64,000 bases of DNA from Streptomyces sp. NBC_00258 (lineage in GTDB: Bacteria > Actinomycetota > Actinomycetes > Streptomycetales > Streptomycetaceae), in NCBI RefSeq assembly GCF_036182465.1, contig NZ_CP108081.1, forward strand, positions 6,076,001 through 6,140,000, written 5' to 3'. The notes under the pieces are model-generated. The model did not search any database and was not told the DNA's origin. It saw only the letters and a program-made list of their open reading frames with translations. Below are positions 7,611 through 16,295 of this stretch, in pieces; within the stretch, counting starts at the first letter, position 1, and the number at the start of each line of letters is the position of its first letter. The position numbers and the translations under genes were made by a program.

Positions 7611-8237
7611 ATGCCCGACTACCCCGCCGCCACCCAGCGCTCGCGCGTCCGGGTGCCGCTGCGTTTCCACGACGGCTACAGCGTCGATGCCGAACTGGTC
7701 ACCTTCCACGGCCTGACCGACGGCCAGGAACACGTGGCGATGATCCTCGGCACCCCTTCGGCCACCCCCCTGGTCCGCCTCCACTCCGAGTGCCTGACGG
7801 GCGACGCCTTCGGCTCGTCCCGCTGCGACTGCGGCCCCCAGCTCCGCGAGGCGGTCGAGCAGATCGCGATCCGCGGCGGCGTGCTCCTCTACCTCCGCCA
7901 GGAGGGCCGGGGCATAGGCCTCTACAACAAGCTCGACGCGTACGCCCTCCAGGACGAGGGCCTCGACACGTACGCCGCGAACACGGCCCTGGGCCTTCCC
8001 GAGGACGCCCGCGACTACACGGCGGCGGCCCAGATGCTCAAGGCTCTCGGCATCACGGAGCTGGACCTCCTGTCCAACAACCCCGACAAGGCGAACCAAC
8101 TCCGCGACCTGGGCATCACGGTCGGCCACCGCGTCCCGACGGGCGTCTTCACCACGGCCCACAACGTCCGCTACCTCCGCGCGAAGGTCCTCCAGACCCA
8201 GCACACACTGCCGCTGGCGGAACTGACGGCGGGCTGA
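7611..8237 (+). CDS. ribA: GTP cyclohydrolase II
   Basis: A 208-residue stand-alone RibA, first enzyme of riboflavin synthesis, opening GTP to 2,5-diamino-6-ribosylamino-pyrimidinone phosphate. Visible features: the zinc cysteines in 'SECLTGDAFGSSRCDCGPQL', the catalytic 'RQEGRGIGL', and the C-terminal 'NNPDKANQLRDLGI'. Many actinobacteria also carry a fused RibBA; this one lacks the dihydroxybutanone-phosphate synthase half. ATG 7611 is chosen over upstream starts because GGGAG lies 6 bases before it and the earlier codons overlap the operator. It is preceded by marR and likely controlled by it. Confidence 0.93.
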   Translation: MPDYPAATQRSRVRVPLRFHDGYSVDAELVTFHGLTDGQEHVAMILGTPSATPLVRLHSECLTGDAFGSSRCDCGPQLREAVEQIAIRGGVLLYLRQEGRGIGLYNKLDAYALQDEGLDTYAANTALGLPEDARDYTAAAQMLKALGITELDLLSNNPDKANQLRDLGITVGHRVPTGVFTTAHNVRYLRAKVLQTQHTLPLAELTAG

Positions 8238-8325
8238 CCCCGGACACCGCTCACGGAAGGGCGGTTTCGCGCGACCACGCCCACGGAAGGGGTGGCTCCG
8301 CGCGACCGTAGGGCAGAACAGTGGC

Positions 8326-8733
8326 ATGGGGGACGACAGCGAAGCTCAGCGCATAGCCGAGGACAGCCGGCTCTGGCAGCACACGCTGCACGAGAACACG
8401 ATGCTGTTCCAGCGCGGCAACCTCTTCCTGGTGGGCCAGTCGCTCTTCGCCGTGGCCCACACGACGCTCCTCGCCTCGGAGCAACACCTCGCGGCGGCCC
8501 GGGTCCTGGCCGCCTTCGGCCTCGTACTGGCCCTCACCTGGCTCTACGTCGGCCACCGCCACCGCCTCTACTACCGCCACGTACAGGCGAGAGCGCTACA
8601 ACGCCTCCCCGACTACGCGGCCACCTGGACAAGTTGGACCGGCCGCAGGCGGGGCATGTCGATCACCCTGATCGCCTATGTCCTGCCGTGCCTGGCCGTG
8701 GTGATGTGGGGGGCGTTGCTGTTGATCACGTGA
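8326..8733 (+). CDS. Small predicted membrane protein of unknown function
   Basis: A 135-residue protein with hydrophobic stretches near residues 33-48 and 60-78 ('VLAAFGLVLALTWLYVG') and a C-terminal one at about 112-134 ('LIAYVLPCLAVVMWGALLLI'). The N-terminal 30 residues are acidic and helical ('RLWQHTLHENTMLFQRGNLFLVGQSL'), resembling small RipA/YfhO-unrelated membrane proteins near ribA in other actinomycetes, but I do not recognise a named family. It follows ribA by 88 bases; a tandem pair of CACGGAAGGG-containing repeats lies in that gap. Confidence 0.6.
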   Translation: MGDDSEAQRIAEDSRLWQHTLHENTMLFQRGNLFLVGQSLFAVAHTTLLASEQHLAAARVLAAFGLVLALTWLYVGHRHRLYYRHVQARALQRLPDYAATWTSWTGRRRGMSITLIAYVLPCLAVVMWGALLLIT

Positions 8734-8753
8734 GCAGCCCTCGGAACACAAGC

Positions 8754-8791
8754 GAGCCCCCACCTCAGAAATGTCTCTGAGCTGGGGGCTC
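8754..8791. terminator. Bidirectional terminator between membrane protein and tRNA-Lys
   Basis: GAGCCCCCACCTCAGA pairs with TCTGAGCTGGGGGCTC with one mismatch around a short loop. It lies between the 3' end of the small membrane protein gene (plus) and tRNA-Lys (minus) and can serve both. Confidence 0.8.
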
Positions 8792-8796
8792 TCGCG

Positions 8797-8869
8797 TAGA
8801 CCCTGTGGGACTCGAACCCACAACCAATGGATTAAAAGTCCACTGCTCTGCCAATTGAGCTAAGGGTCC
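8797..8869 (-). tRNA. tRNA-Lys (TTT)
   Basis: The minus strand gives a complete cloverleaf with acceptor GGACCCT, anticodon loop CTTTTAA, T-loop GTTCGAGTC and discriminator A. The terminal acceptor pair is G-U. CCA is not encoded. Confidence 0.93.
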
Positions 8870-9046
8870 GTGCGTCGGACCGCGCCGATGCACGCACCGA
8901 CCCGTGTCGATGCAGGAACGAGCATAGCCGGACGTGGCCGAGACTCCGATCGGGTATCGGTGACGCGGCCACGCCGGATGGGTCGGAGGGGCTCGGCAGG
9001 GCTCCGGCGGAGGCCGGAAGGGTGGTGCGCGGCGTGGCGCGCGGTG

Positions 9047-10582
9047 TCACGGGTCGATCGGGTCCGGGGTGCCCGCGCGGGCCGCCTCTCGGGCGTGGGT
9101 GCGTTCGTGGTCCGGGTTGAGGAACCAGTGGCGGGCCGAGGCGAACCACCAGGCCGCGGCGAAGCCGAGGACGGCCAGGACCGCGATGGGGGCGTAGTTG
9201 AAGGTCTCCCAGGTGACCGGGGAGACCTGGGGCAGCATGAAGAGGATCGTGATGACACCCACCCACGCCACCGCCACTATGCCGATCGGGCGGGACCAGC
9301 GGCCCAGGTGCCACGGGCCGCGGTCGAATGCCTCGCCCTTGCGCAGGCGGAGCAGGGTCGGGATGACGTACGCGATGTAGAGGCCGATCACGGCGATGGA
9401 CGTCACGGCCGCGTACGCGGTCACGTTGATCAGGTAGGGCAGGCCGAGCACCAGCGCGCCCAGCGCCGCGAGCCACACCGCCGCGACGGGCGTGCGTGTG
9501 CGCGGGTTCACCGTGTGCCAGATGTGCGAGAACGGCAGGGCCCCGTCGCGCGAGAAGGCGTAGATCATGCGGGAGTTGGCGGTCACGGACGCCATGCCGC
9601 AGAACAGCTGGGCGCCGATCACCACCAGCAGGAGGAGCTTGCCCGCCGTGGCGCCGAGCGCGTCCAGGAGGATCTGGGCGGGCGGCACCCCGGTAGGCGA
9701 GCCGAGGGCACCGTCGTACGACTGGATCGCGAAGGTGAAGCCGAGGAGAAGGACGAAGCCCGCTATCCAGGATGTCCAGATGGACTGCACGATGCCCTTC
9801 GGGCCGGCCGTCGACGCGTCGTGCGTCTCCTCCGTCATGTGCGCCGAGGCGTCGTAGCCGGTGAAGGTGTACTGCGCCATCAGCAGGCCGAGCAGCACCA
9901 CGTAGAAGCTGCTGCCCCAGCCCGTGTTGTTCACGAACTCCGTGAACACGAAGGAGGCGGACTGGTGGTGGTCCGGCGCGAACGTCAGCGCGCCCACGAT
10001 GACCGCCACGCCCACCACGTGCCACCACACGCTGACGCTGTTGAGCAGGCCGACTATGCGTACGCCGAAGGTGTTCAACAGGCCGTGCAGGACCAGGATC
10101 CCGGCGAAGAGCAGGATCGTACGGCCGGGGGTGACCTCGAAGTCGAACTGCAGGTTCAGATACGCGCCCAGGAACGAGGCCGCGCCGAAGTCGATGCCCG
10201 CGGTCACCGCGACCTGGCCGAGCACGTTGAACCAGCCCGTGAACCACGCCCAGGCCGCGGCCGTACGCGGTGGGGCGAGGCGGTGGGCCCAGAAGTAGAG
10301 GCCGGCGGAGGTCGGGTACGCCGAACAGATCTCGGCCATCGCGAGCCCGACGAACAGGGTCATCAGACCGACCGCCACCCAGCCCCAGGTGATCACTGCG
10401 GGCCCGCCGGTGTTCATGCCGAACAAATAGAGCGTCAGGCACCCGGAGAGCACCGAGATGATCGTGAAGGAGACCGCGTAGTTGGAGAACGCCGACATGC
10501 GGCGGGCGAGGACCTGCGTGTAGCCGAGCTGCGCGAGACGTTCCTCGTCCGACAGCCCACTTGCCTTGGCGTCATCTGTCAT
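9047..10582 (-). CDS. APC superfamily amino-acid permease (GABA/choline-type)
   Basis: A 511-residue integral membrane transporter with about 12 hydrophobic helices. The opening 'LARRMSAFSNYAVSFTIISVLSGCLTLYLFG' and the loop 'GYDASAHMTEETHDASTAGPKGIVQSIWTSW' are characteristic of the amino acid/choline/GABA transporter branch of the APC superfamily; the consensus Gly-rich unwound region of helix 1 and the 'AEICSAYPTSAGLYFWA' motif of helix 3 are present. ATG 10582 is preceded by GGGGG; the upstream extension adds no conserved sequence. Substrate cannot be assigned. It is followed by the tRNA-Lys gene and preceded by a strong terminator of the helicase gene. Confidence 0.88.
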   Translation of the reverse strand: MTDDAKASGLSDEERLAQLGYTQVLARRMSAFSNYAVSFTIISVLSGCLTLYLFGMNTGGPAVITWGWVAVGLMTLFVGLAMAEICSAYPTSAGLYFWAHRLAPPRTAAAWAWFTGWFNVLGQVAVTAGIDFGAASFLGAYLNLQFDFEVTPGRTILLFAGILVLHGLLNTFGVRIVGLLNSVSVWWHVVGVAVIVGALTFAPDHHQSASFVFTEFVNNTGWGSSFYVVLLGLLMAQYTFTGYDASAHMTEETHDASTAGPKGIVQSIWTSWIAGFVLLLGFTFAIQSYDGALGSPTGVPPAQILLDALGATAGKLLLLVVIGAQLFCGMASVTANSRMIYAFSRDGALPFSHIWHTVNPRTRTPVAAVWLAALGALVLGLPYLINVTAYAAVTSIAVIGLYIAYVIPTLLRLRKGEAFDRGPWHLGRWSRPIGIVAVAWVGVITILFMLPQVSPVTWETFNYAPIAVLAVLGFAAAWWFASARHWFLNPDHERTHAREAARAGTPDPIDP

Positions 10583-10682
10583 GCCCCCAGCAATTCCCCT
10601 GCCGGGGGTACGACATGCGCCAGGCGATTGGCCAAAAAATGACGTGCCGTACACGCACATCGTCGCCCGTGCCCAGGCATGC

Positions 10683-10720
10683 GAAGGGGCCCGGACGACC
10701 TTGGTCGTCCGGGCCCCTTC
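10683..10720 (-). terminator. Strong terminator after the DEAD-box helicase gene
   Basis: GAAGGGGCCCGGACGACC and GGTCGTCCGGGCCCCTTC form a perfect 18-bp stem around two bases, 30 bases past the helicase stop codon on the minus strand. Confidence 0.88.
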
Positions 10721-10750
10721 AGTTGTTCAGCAGTCGCCGCTCAGGCGACG

Positions 10751-12952
10751 TCAGCCGTTGCGCTTCCAGCGCGGCTTGTCGTCACGGCGACCGAAGGACG
10801 GGCCCGAGCCGGAACCGGCGCCGCGGTGGTCGTCACGACGGCCGTAGGGGCGGTCGTGGCCGCCGGAGCGGAAGCCGCCGCCCGAGGGACGGTCGCCCTG
10901 CCGGTCACGGTTGAACGGACGGTCGCTGCCCCTGTGACCGGAGGGACGGTCGTCGCGGCGGAAGCCACCACGGTCGCCGCGGTCGCCGCCGGAGGGACGC
11001 TCGTCACGACGGTCACGGTTGAAACCGCCCGACGGACGGTCGTCCCGACGGAACCCACCACGGTCGCCGCCACGGTCACCACCGCGGTCGTCACGACGGT
11101 CACGGTTGAAGCCACCCGACGGACGGTCATCGCGACGGAAACCACCGCGGTCGCCACCGGAGGGACGCTCGTCACGACGGTCACGGTTGAAACCGCCCGA
11201 CGGACGGTCGTCCCGACGGAACCCACCACGGTCGCCGCCACGGTCGTCACGACGGTCACGGTTGAAGCCACCCGACGGACGGTCATCGCGACGGAAACCA
11301 CCGCGGTCGCCACCGGAGGGACGCTCGTCACGACGGTCACGGTTGAAGCCACCCGACGGACGGTCGTCCCGACGGTCACGGCGCTCGTAGTTGCCACGCT
11401 CGTCACGACGCTGACGCGGCTGCTCCGCACGCGCGGCAGCGGCGGCTTCCTCGGCCACCGCCTGCTCGGCGACGGCCGCCGCGGCGGCCTCGACCACGGC
11501 AGCGGCCTCGGCGAGCGCGGCCTCCGGGTCCTCGCCACGCTCACGCGCGGCACGGGCGATCAGCCGGTCCGACTCCTCGCGCAGCTCGACGGCACGACGC
11601 TGCGCGCGCTCCAGCTGCTTGGTGAGGTCGGTGACCTCGCGCTCGGCCTGCTGCGCGGCGTTGCCCGCGGACTCGGCCTGGACCTCGGTCATCGACCGGG
11701 CACCGGTGATGTCGGCGACCTCCGGGTCGAAGCTCGTACCGCCCTGGATGATGTGGCGCGAGGCGTCGACGCCCGCGTCCTCCATCAGCCGGAAGATCTG
11801 GCGGCGCTGGTGCGGCAGGGAGAGCGAGACGACCGTGCCGGAGCGGCCCGCGCGGGCCGTACGGCCGGAGCGGTGCAGGTAGTCCTTGTGGTCGCCGGCC
11901 GGGTCCACGTTCAGGACCAGGTCGATGCCGTCGACGTGGATACCGCGGGCGGCGACGTCGGTCGCGACGAGCGCGTTGACGTAGCCCTTCTTGAAGTCCT
12001 CGAGGACGCGGGTACGGGCGCCCTGCGTCATGCCGCCGTGCAGCGCGTCGGCCTTCACACCGGACTCGCAGAGCTGCTCGGCGATGCGGTCGGCGCCCAG
12101 CTGGGTGCGGACGAAGATGATCGTGCGGCCCTTGCGGGAGGCGATCGCGGCGGTGACCGGCGCCTTGTCCTTGGGCTTCACGATGAGGATGTGGTGGGAC
12201 ATCGTCGTGACGTTGCCCTGGGCGCTGTCGACCTCGTGCGTGACCGGGTTGGTCAGGTAGCGCTTGACCAGCGTGGAGATCTCGTTCTCCATCGTGGCCG
12301 AGAACAGCATGCGCTGGCCGCCGCCCGGGATCTGGTCGAGCAGCTCGGTGACCTCGGGCAGGAAGCCCAGGTCGGACATCTGGTCGGCCTCGTCGAGGAC
12401 CGCGACCTGGACGTTCTCCAGGGAGCAGGCGCCGCGGTTGATGATGTCGCGCAGCCGGCCCGGGGTGGCGACGAGGACGTCGACACCGCGCTCCAGGGCG
12501 TAGATCTGGTTGCCCATCGACGTACCGCCGCAGACGACCTTCATCTTCAGGCCGAGCACGTCGCCGTACGGCTGGAGGGCGTCCGCGACCTGCATCGCGA
12601 GCTCACGCGTCGGCGTGAGGATGATGCCGCGGGGCTTCTTCTTCTCGGTGTGGCCGCCGGAGAGCTGCGTGAGCATCGGCAGACCGAAGGAGAGGGTCTT
12701 GCCGGAGCCGGTGCGGCCACGGCCGAGGATGTCCTTGCCGGCCAGGGCGTCCGGGATGGTCGCGGCCTGGATCGGGAAGGGGGAGGTCACGCCGTTCTGC
12801 GCGAGCTTGCGCACGACGCCCTCGGGCAGACCGAGGTCGCTGAAGGTGACCTCGGGAACCTCGGGAGCCGCAGGCGCGGCAGTCTCGTCGACAGCGTCCC
12901 CGATGTTCTCGTTCTCGGGCACGACGACGTGATCAGTACTGGAAATGGACAT
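10751..12952 (-). CDS. DEAD-box RNA helicase with RGG-type repeat tail
   Basis: A 733-residue ATP-dependent RNA helicase. All core motifs are visible: Q motif region 'SPFPIQAATIP', Walker A 'GRTGSGKT', 'PTRELA', 'TPGR', 'DEAD' ('VAVLDEADQM'), 'SAT', and motif VI 'HRSGRTARAG'. After the helicase core comes an Ala/Glu-rich helix with a likely coiled coil (residues about 430-520), then about 200 residues built from repeats of the type DDRPSGGFNRDRRD and ERPSGGDRGGFRR. Such Arg/Gly tails bind RNA and are typical of cold-shock and ribosome-assembly helicases (CsdA/RhlE-like). The repeat DNA (about 10870-11400) is nearly identical between units, so copy number may vary between strains. The 5' leader is at least 100 bases. 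Confidence 0.93.
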   Translation of the reverse strand: MSISSTDHVVVPENENIGDAVDETAAPAAPEVPEVTFSDLGLPEGVVRKLAQNGVTSPFPIQAATIPDALAGKDILGRGRTGSGKTLSFGLPMLTQLSGGHTEKKKPRGIILTPTRELAMQVADALQPYGDVLGLKMKVVCGGTSMGNQIYALERGVDVLVATPGRLRDIINRGACSLENVQVAVLDEADQMSDLGFLPEVTELLDQIPGGGQRMLFSATMENEISTLVKRYLTNPVTHEVDSAQGNVTTMSHHILIVKPKDKAPVTAAIASRKGRTIIFVRTQLGADRIAEQLCESGVKADALHGGMTQGARTRVLEDFKKGYVNALVATDVAARGIHVDGIDLVLNVDPAGDHKDYLHRSGRTARAGRSGTVVSLSLPHQRRQIFRLMEDAGVDASRHIIQGGTSFDPEVADITGARSMTEVQAESAGNAAQQAEREVTDLTKQLERAQRRAVELREESDRLIARAARERGEDPEAALAEAAAVVEAAAAAVAEQAVAEEAAAAARAEQPRQRRDERGNYERRDRRDDRPSGGFNRDRRDERPSGGDRGGFRRDDRPSGGFNRDRRDDRGGDRGGFRRDDRPSGGFNRDRRDERPSGGDRGGFRRDDRPSGGFNRDRRDDRGGDRGGDRGGFRRDDRPSGGFNRDRRDERPSGGDRGDRGGFRRDDRPSGHRGSDRPFNRDRQGDRPSGGGFRSGGHDRPYGRRDDHRGAGSGSGPSFGRRDDKPRWKRNG
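10870..11400 (-). repeat. In-frame tandem repeats encoding the helicase RGG tail
   Basis: Blocks of about 78-120 bases recur with near identity within the helicase gene (for example the stretch with GACGGTCATCGCGACGGAA appears twice and GACGGTCGTCCCGACGGAA three times). They encode DDRPSGGFNRDRRD / ERPSGGDRGGFRR units. The near-identity at silent positions points to recent duplication or gene conversion rather than old divergence. Confidence 0.85.
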
Positions 12953-13242
12953 GCGAATGCGAAACCTTCCGGAGTCTCGTACGGCACGCGCCCGTCAACT
13001 CCGTGATTTCGCAAACGACCGCCTCAATGCGGTCAGCCACGGCAAGGGAGAGTACGCGCCACACGGCGCGCTCTAACTGGCGCCGGGCAATGGGATCAAA
13101 CGATCTACCACCATACGCACCCCCCACCCGGTAAGGCAAACCGGCTCCGAGAGGCTCTGGTCACACCGCATCCGGGCTCTCTCGCCGAACCCGGGCGCAC
13201 CCCCTGTGACCAGGCCCGTTCAGGCACTGTGACCAGGCCCTT
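12953..13242. other. Region upstream of the helicase gene
   Basis: No gene seen. The part next to the helicase start should be its leader and promoter; cold-shock-type helicases often have long 5' leaders. The part near 13200-13240 holds a short direct repeat (CTGTGACCAGGCCC twice) just past the lipoprotein stop codon. Confidence 0.4.
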
Positions 13243-13764
13243 TCAGGCCTCGACACCGGCCTGGGGTGCCGGTTCGCGCCGCTCCACGAGCTGCGGCTCG
13301 GGCTCGGGGTGCGCCGAGGACGACGGCTCGGCGGTGGTCGGGTCCGGCGACGGAGGCGGCGGCTCCTCCTTGGTGGGCGTCGGCTCGGGGGCCGGTCGCG
13401 TCGGCGTGGGCTGAGCCTTCGTCGGTGAGGCCGCCCCCGGCCTGGGCTTCTTCCCGTCCTTGCCGTCCTTGCCCTGCTTGGGCGGAGCGGCCGTCCCGCT
13501 CTCCCCCGCGGACGGGGACGCCGACCCCGACGCCGACTCATGGGGCTTCGCCGGACCGTGTTTTCCGTCACTCGCCCCGCGGTGGCCGGGGCCCCCGCCG
13601 CTCACCGCGGAGCCACCGTCGGGCGCCTCACCGCCCCGCTGCCCGGCCGAGTGCGAGGGCTTCGCGTGGTCGCCCTCGTCGTCACCGACGCTCATGCAGC
13701 CGGCGGACGCGGCGACGGCCAGGGCGGCGGCGACCAGACGGACAGGTACGTACTTGGCGCGCAC
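13243..13764 (-). CDS. Pro/Gly-rich putative lipoprotein of unknown function
   Basis: A 173-residue exported protein. The N-terminus has a basic start, a hydrophobic stretch and a lipobox 'AVAASAGC', so it should be lipidated at that Cys and held at the outer face of the membrane. The remainder is low complexity (His/Gly/Ser, then Pro/Thr/Glu repeats such as 'PTPTRPAPEPTPTKEEPPPP') and looks disordered, as a spacer through the cell wall would be. No catalytic domain is present. GTG 13764 is chosen because GGAGGT lies 8 bases upstream and the signal peptide then starts correctly. Confidence 0.72.
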   Translation of the reverse strand: MRAKYVPVRLVAAALAVAASAGCMSVGDDEGDHAKPSHSAGQRGGEAPDGGSAVSGGGPGHRGASDGKHGPAKPHESASGSASPSAGESGTAAPPKQGKDGKDGKKPRPGAASPTKAQPTPTRPAPEPTPTKEEPPPPSPDPTTAEPSSSAHPEPEPQLVERREPAPQAGVEA

Positions 13765-13885
13765 GGGCAGCCACCTCCGGGCGGTGTGGGGAGTCCCCCT
13801 GCCCAACTCCCGCCGCCCGCAAGAAGACACGCCAACGCCCGAGAGACACGGGAGAACCGCCCCAGAAATACGTACGAGAGATGCG

Positions 13886-14236
13886 TCACCCGTACCCGAG
13901 GGCGTGCAGCCGCGCGTCGTCGATGCCGAAGTGGTGGGCGATCTCGTGGACCACGGTCACCTCGGTCTCGGCCACCACCTCCTCCCGCGTCGCGCACATC
14001 CTCAGCGTGGGCCCCCGGTAGATCGTGATCCGGTCGGGCAGCACCCCGGCGTACCACTCGCCGCGATCGGTCAGCGGAGTCCCCTCGTAGAGCCCGAGCA
14101 GCTCGGGGTCGTCGGCGGGCGGCTCGTCCTCGACGAACACCGCCACGTTGTCCATCAGCCGCGTCAGCTCCGGCGGAATCCGGTCCAACGCCTCGGCAAC
14201 CTGTTCCTCGAACTCCTCGCGCGTCATCTCCAGCAC
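13886..14236 (-). CDS. Small zincin-like metallopeptidase family protein
   Basis: A 116-residue protein with the zinc-protease motif HExxH in 'VVHEIAHHFGIDD' near the C-terminus. The N-terminal 'MTREEFEEQVAEALDRIPPELTRLMDNVAVFVED' and 'LLGLYEGTPLTDRG' match the small actinobacterial metallopeptidase family (possible zincin, PF06262-like from memory). Its substrates are not known. GTG 14236 is chosen because a -10-like GACAAT ends 7 bases before it, consistent with a leaderless mRNA; ATG 14227 lies too close to its only Shine-Dalgarno-like sequence. It is divergent from the metallophosphoesterase gene with 125 bases between. Confidence 0.82.
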   Translation of the reverse strand: MLEMTREEFEEQVAEALDRIPPELTRLMDNVAVFVEDEPPADDPELLGLYEGTPLTDRGEWYAGVLPDRITIYRGPTLRMCATREEVVAETEVTVVHEIAHHFGIDDARLHALGYG

Positions 14237-14361
14237 AGGGCCATTGTCCGGTACCGACGCGCGGACGCCACGGGACGCGGCGACGAGAACACACCCCGGG
14301 GCACGCCCGGGAGCGGGAGCCGCGCCGCATACCCGCCCCCGCATCTGGGCATACGGGACCA

Positions 14362-15936
14362 ATGGCCCGCGTCCCCGCTGCCGCCACCGCTCTGCACCGT
14401 GTACGAAGGGTTCCCCGTGCCCTCGTACGCCGCTACCGCGCACGCCGCACACACCCCGTCGCCCCCGTCGTCGAACTCGTCCACCAACCGCATCCCTGGG
14501 TCCGCGCCCTGGGCCTCGTCACCGTGGTGCTGTTCGGCGCGTGGCTGGGCCTGCTGATCGTCGGGAACGTCCGGGCGCCGGTGGGCCCCATGGACACCAC
14601 GATGACGCTGCGCCCCTCCCTCACGGGCGGCACGAAGATCAACGTCTCGCCGCTCGGCGCCCTTGAACTGCGCAGCCACACGGCCCCGCTCCGCCTCGAC
14701 GTGGACGTCGACCAGCTCGACCCCGTCCGCTCCCAGGCCCTCGTGGACCACCCCGAACGCCTCTCCGGCCTCCAGGACGAGGTCGCCCAGGACGTCGGCG
14801 ACGGCACCCTCGACCTGGCCGTACGCTCCTGCGTGGCCGTCGTCTCCGGCGCGACCGCACTCGGCCTCGCGGTCTACCGCCGCCCACGCCGGGCGCTGGC
14901 GGCCGGCGGCCTGGCCCTGAGCCTGCTGGCGGCCTCGGGAGCGACCGCCTTCGCGACCTGGAACCCCAACTCGGTCCTGGAGCCGAAGTTCTCGGGCCTG
15001 CTCTCCTCCGCTCCCTCGGTCGTCGGCAACGCACGCAGCATCGTCAGCGAATTCGACGTCTACCAGAAGGAGTTGGCCCGCCTGGTGACGAACGTGACGA
15101 AGCTGTACGACGTCACGTCCACGCTCCCCGCCTACGCGCCCGACCCCTCCACCATCCGCGTCCTGCACGTCTCCGACATCCATCTCAACCCGGCGAGCTG
15201 GAAGATCATCGCCTCGCTGGTGAAGCAGTACAAGATCGATGTGATCGTCGACTCCGGCGACACCATGGACCACGGAACGGCGGCGGAGAACGGCTTCCTG
15301 GACCCGGCGTCCGACCTCGGCGCCCCGTACGTCTGGGTACGCGGCAACCACGACGGCCGGGTCACCCAGAGCTATCTGGAGCGCATGAAGAACGTGCACG
15401 TGCTCGACGACGGCCGGGCCGTCTCGGTGGCGGGCCTGCGCTTCGCGGGCGTCGGCGACCCGCAGTTCACCCCCGACCGCACGGCCAAGCTGGGCGGCGA
15501 CCGGTCGGAGGTGCTCGCGGGCGCCCGCCTCGCCTCCTCCCTGCGCGACCAGAAGGCGGCCGGCACTCCGGTCGACATCGCCGTCGCGCACAACCCGACG
15601 GCGGCGCGCCAGACGGACGGCGACGTGCCCCTGGTCCTGGCCGGCCACCTCCACCACCAGGAGATGGAGGTCATGAAGTACGGCACCCGGCTGCGCATCG
15701 AGGGCTCCACGGGCGGCGGCGGTCTGCGCGCGCTGGAGGGCGAGGACCCCGCACCGATCGAGACGTCGATCCTCTACCTCGACCGCGACACCCGCCGTCT
15801 CCAGGCCTGGGACGAGATCAAGCTCGGTGGCCTGGGCCTCACCACCGCCGAGGTCAGCCGCCACCTCCCCAAGGAGAACCAGCCGGGCGCCGTCACCACC
15901 CCGGCCACCCCGACCCCTTCCGCCCCCACCCCGTAA
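14362..15936 (+). CDS. Membrane-anchored metallophosphoesterase
   Basis: A 524-residue protein. Two hydrophobic segments (about residues 47-68 and 155-185) place the catalytic domain outside or at the membrane. The C-terminal calcineurin-like domain has the dimetal motifs in order: 'HVSDIHLN' (DxH), 'DSGDTMDH' (GD), 'VRGNHDGR' (GNHD), 'AHNP' and 'AGHLHHQ' (GHxH). The extreme C-terminus is a Pro/Thr tail. The substrate may be a phosphodiester of cell-envelope or nucleotide origin but cannot be assigned. It is divergent from the small metallopeptidase; the next feature downstream is tRNA-Glu. Confidence 0.88.
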   Translation: MARVPAAATALHRVRRVPRALVRRYRARRTHPVAPVVELVHQPHPWVRALGLVTVVLFGAWLGLLIVGNVRAPVGPMDTTMTLRPSLTGGTKINVSPLGALELRSHTAPLRLDVDVDQLDPVRSQALVDHPERLSGLQDEVAQDVGDGTLDLAVRSCVAVVSGATALGLAVYRRPRRALAAGGLALSLLAASGATAFATWNPNSVLEPKFSGLLSSAPSVVGNARSIVSEFDVYQKELARLVTNVTKLYDVTSTLPAYAPDPSTIRVLHVSDIHLNPASWKIIASLVKQYKIDVIVDSGDTMDHGTAAENGFLDPASDLGAPYVWVRGNHDGRVTQSYLERMKNVHVLDDGRAVSVAGLRFAGVGDPQFTPDRTAKLGGDRSEVLAGARLASSLRDQKAAGTPVDIAVAHNPTAARQTDGDVPLVLAGHLHHQEMEVMKYGTRLRIEGSTGGGGLRALEGEDPAPIETSILYLDRDTRRLQAWDEIKLGGLGLTTAEVSRHLPKENQPGAVTTPATPTPSAPTP

Positions 15937-16016
15937 ACCGTTTTGGCGATCCCTCCCGACATCCCATATGCTTCTCACGTCCCCGACGCGCTGCAAGGCG
16001 CCCAGGCGGGCCGATA

Positions 16017-16092
16017 GCCCTCATCGTCTAGCGGCCTAGGACGCCGCCCTTTCAAGGCGGTAGCACGGGTTCGAATCCCGTTGGGGGCACCA
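16017..16092 (+). tRNA. tRNA-Glu (TTC), CCA encoded
   Basis: Cloverleaf with acceptor GCCCTCA / TGGGGGC, anticodon loop CTTTCAA (TTC), T-loop GTTCGAATC, discriminator A and an encoded CCA. The acceptor has a U-G pair at position 5-68. Its 3' half is echoed in degenerate form at 23624-23653, the other end of the RiPP locus. Confidence 0.93.
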
Positions 16093-16106
16093 GCTACTTG
16101 TATGGG

Positions 16107-16145
16107 TCGCAGGTCAGAGTCTTCTCTGGCCTGCGATTTGTTTTT
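16107..16145 (+). terminator. Terminator after tRNA-Glu
   Basis: TCGCAGGTCAGAG and CTCTGGCCTGCGA pair (12 of 13, one G-U) around TCTT, followed by TTTGTTTTT: a full rho-independent terminator. It separates tRNA-Glu from the radical SAM gene. Confidence 0.9.
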
Positions 16146-16295
16146 CCCCTTGATTCTCCCCGGCCTCGGCCCGCGGCCTGTCCGGGAACCGACCCTCTCC
16201 TCCGAGGCGTACTGGTTGCGACGTGCGGCTGTTTGCTAGAAGAGAGCGAGCAGAGCTGCGGAAGAGGCGTCGGCGTGCGATGAGGAGGGCCCGGC
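16146..16295 (+). other. Leader region of the KamA-like gene
   Basis: No gene. It must hold the promoter of the radical SAM gene; TTGCGA (about 16217) with TAGAAG 15 bases on is a weak candidate. The ribosome site GAGGAGGG (16282-16289) ends six bases before the TTG start. Confidence 0.35.

Noticed and set aside
10870..11400. Regular repeats that could be taken for a CRISPR array
   Set aside because: Repeats are contiguous, in frame with the helicase and encode RGG-type peptide; no unique spacers and no cas genes.
10679..13006. Very long plus-strand open frame opposite the DEAD-box helicase
   Set aside because: It is the antisense shadow of the helicase: low-complexity Val/Thr repeats mirror the RGG repeats, there is no ribosome site and the helicase motifs on the other strand are complete.
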